50,335 bases of DNA from Spirochaetota bacterium (lineage in GTDB: Bacteria; Spirochaetota; UBA12135; COTS27; JAFLEE01), in NCBI GenBank assembly GCA_017302015.1, contig JAFLEE010000031.1, positions 1 to 50,335 of the forward strand. The letters are read 5' to 3'. The position numbers and the translations under genes are program-made. Positions 50,217-50,335 of the stretch are shown here, piece after piece. Numbering within the stretch: the stretch's first letter is position 1; every line of letters begins with the position of its first letter. Below the pieces are notes generated by a model, which made no database searches, was not told the origin of the DNA, and worked only from the letters and a program-made list of their open reading frames with translations.

Positions 50217-50335
50217 TTAGCCTAAGTGTGTCATAGCCACCAATTGCCTACAATAAGGAGGTAGGAAATGGATCAGACTATGACTAAATCTGACAAGGAA
50301 CCACTGGATTTCGTGGCTTTCGAAAAGAACGCCAT
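50214..50335 (+). mobile_element. Left end of a probable insertion sequence
   Basis: Homology to the SPASM gene stops at about 50214. The following sequence is AT-richer and contains AAGTGTGTCATAGCC, then a strong ribosome-binding site and a plus-strand start codon pointing away from the damaged gene. The other end, terminal repeats and target duplication are outside the window, so the type cannot be fixed. Confidence 0.5.
50268..50335 (+). CDS. Start of a probable transposase (partial)
   Basis: The ATG at 50268 has a near-perfect ribosome-binding site AAGGAGGT 5 bases upstream. The frame is open to the window edge and begins MDQTMTKSDKEPLDFVAFEK. Its low-GC codons (ACT, AAA, TCT) differ from the chromosomal genes. 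The short N-terminus loosely resembles IS256-type transposases, but 22 residues are not enough to assign a family. Confidence 0.5.
   Translation, partial: MDQTMTKSDKEPLDFVAFEKNA

Overview
The window looks like chromosome from a high-GC (estimated by eye at about two thirds GC), flagellated, diderm bacterium. The support is LpxC (lipid A synthesis), several lipobox lipoproteins, FliS, and ordinary housekeeping genes (recN, trxB, asd, lipA, tgt, folP, xseB, tRNA-Val). The gene neighbourhoods do not match a model organism I recognise, and I do not place it in a phylum. Coding is dense and on both strands, and high GC creates many long antisense reading frames that I left out.

Layout. 1-3000: a receiver-domain/LpxC fusion coupled to recN. 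3000-5550: two tandem paralogous LamG-type lipoproteins, each closed by a strong hairpin. 5600-8950: trxB, a convergent lipoprotein, a 61-bp tandem array of palindromes, and a nitrilase-family amidase. 9000-14250: a XylR-like AraC regulator, a secreted CBM9-GH5 enzyme, and a TetR regulator with a clear self-operator in front of a membrane protein. 14290-22350: a very large secreted glycosidase-like protein, divergent from a sugar-type operon (Gfo/Idh/MocA oxidoreductase, zinc alcohol dehydrogenase, LacI regulator, EamA transporter) that has a promoter and a perfect 20-bp operator. 22340-27400: REP-like repeats, then pgl, asd and lipA on the minus strand, and rhomboid protease plus a degenerate M23 protein on the plus strand. 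27400-31960: a minus-strand run from tRNA-Val and tgt through a lipoprotein, a coiled-coil protein and xseB to fliS and a small protein. 32050-35120: a hybrid sensor kinase and folP. 35126-44364: a seven-gene membrane complex related to complex I and group 4 hydrogenases. 44524-50335: an accessory block of radical-SAM genes with a flippase-like protein, containing an in-frame amber codon, two AT-rich patches and an insertion-sequence end.

How it fits together. The carbohydrate genes (two secreted hydrolases, two sugar-type regulators, oxidoreductases, a transporter, lactonase) suggest use of plant- or polymer-derived sugars. The membrane complex has three antiporter-like subunits with their pumping residues, but its large subunit lacks the nickel-binding cysteines, so it should be an Ehr-type ion-pumping oxidoreductase and not a hydrogenase. 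The most unusual items are the receiver-LpxC fusion, the Ehr-type complex with a ferredoxin/NuoB fusion, the hairpin repeat array, and the damaged radical-SAM block. Several genes have a -10 hexamer only 7-9 bases before the start codon, so leaderless mRNAs may be common here.
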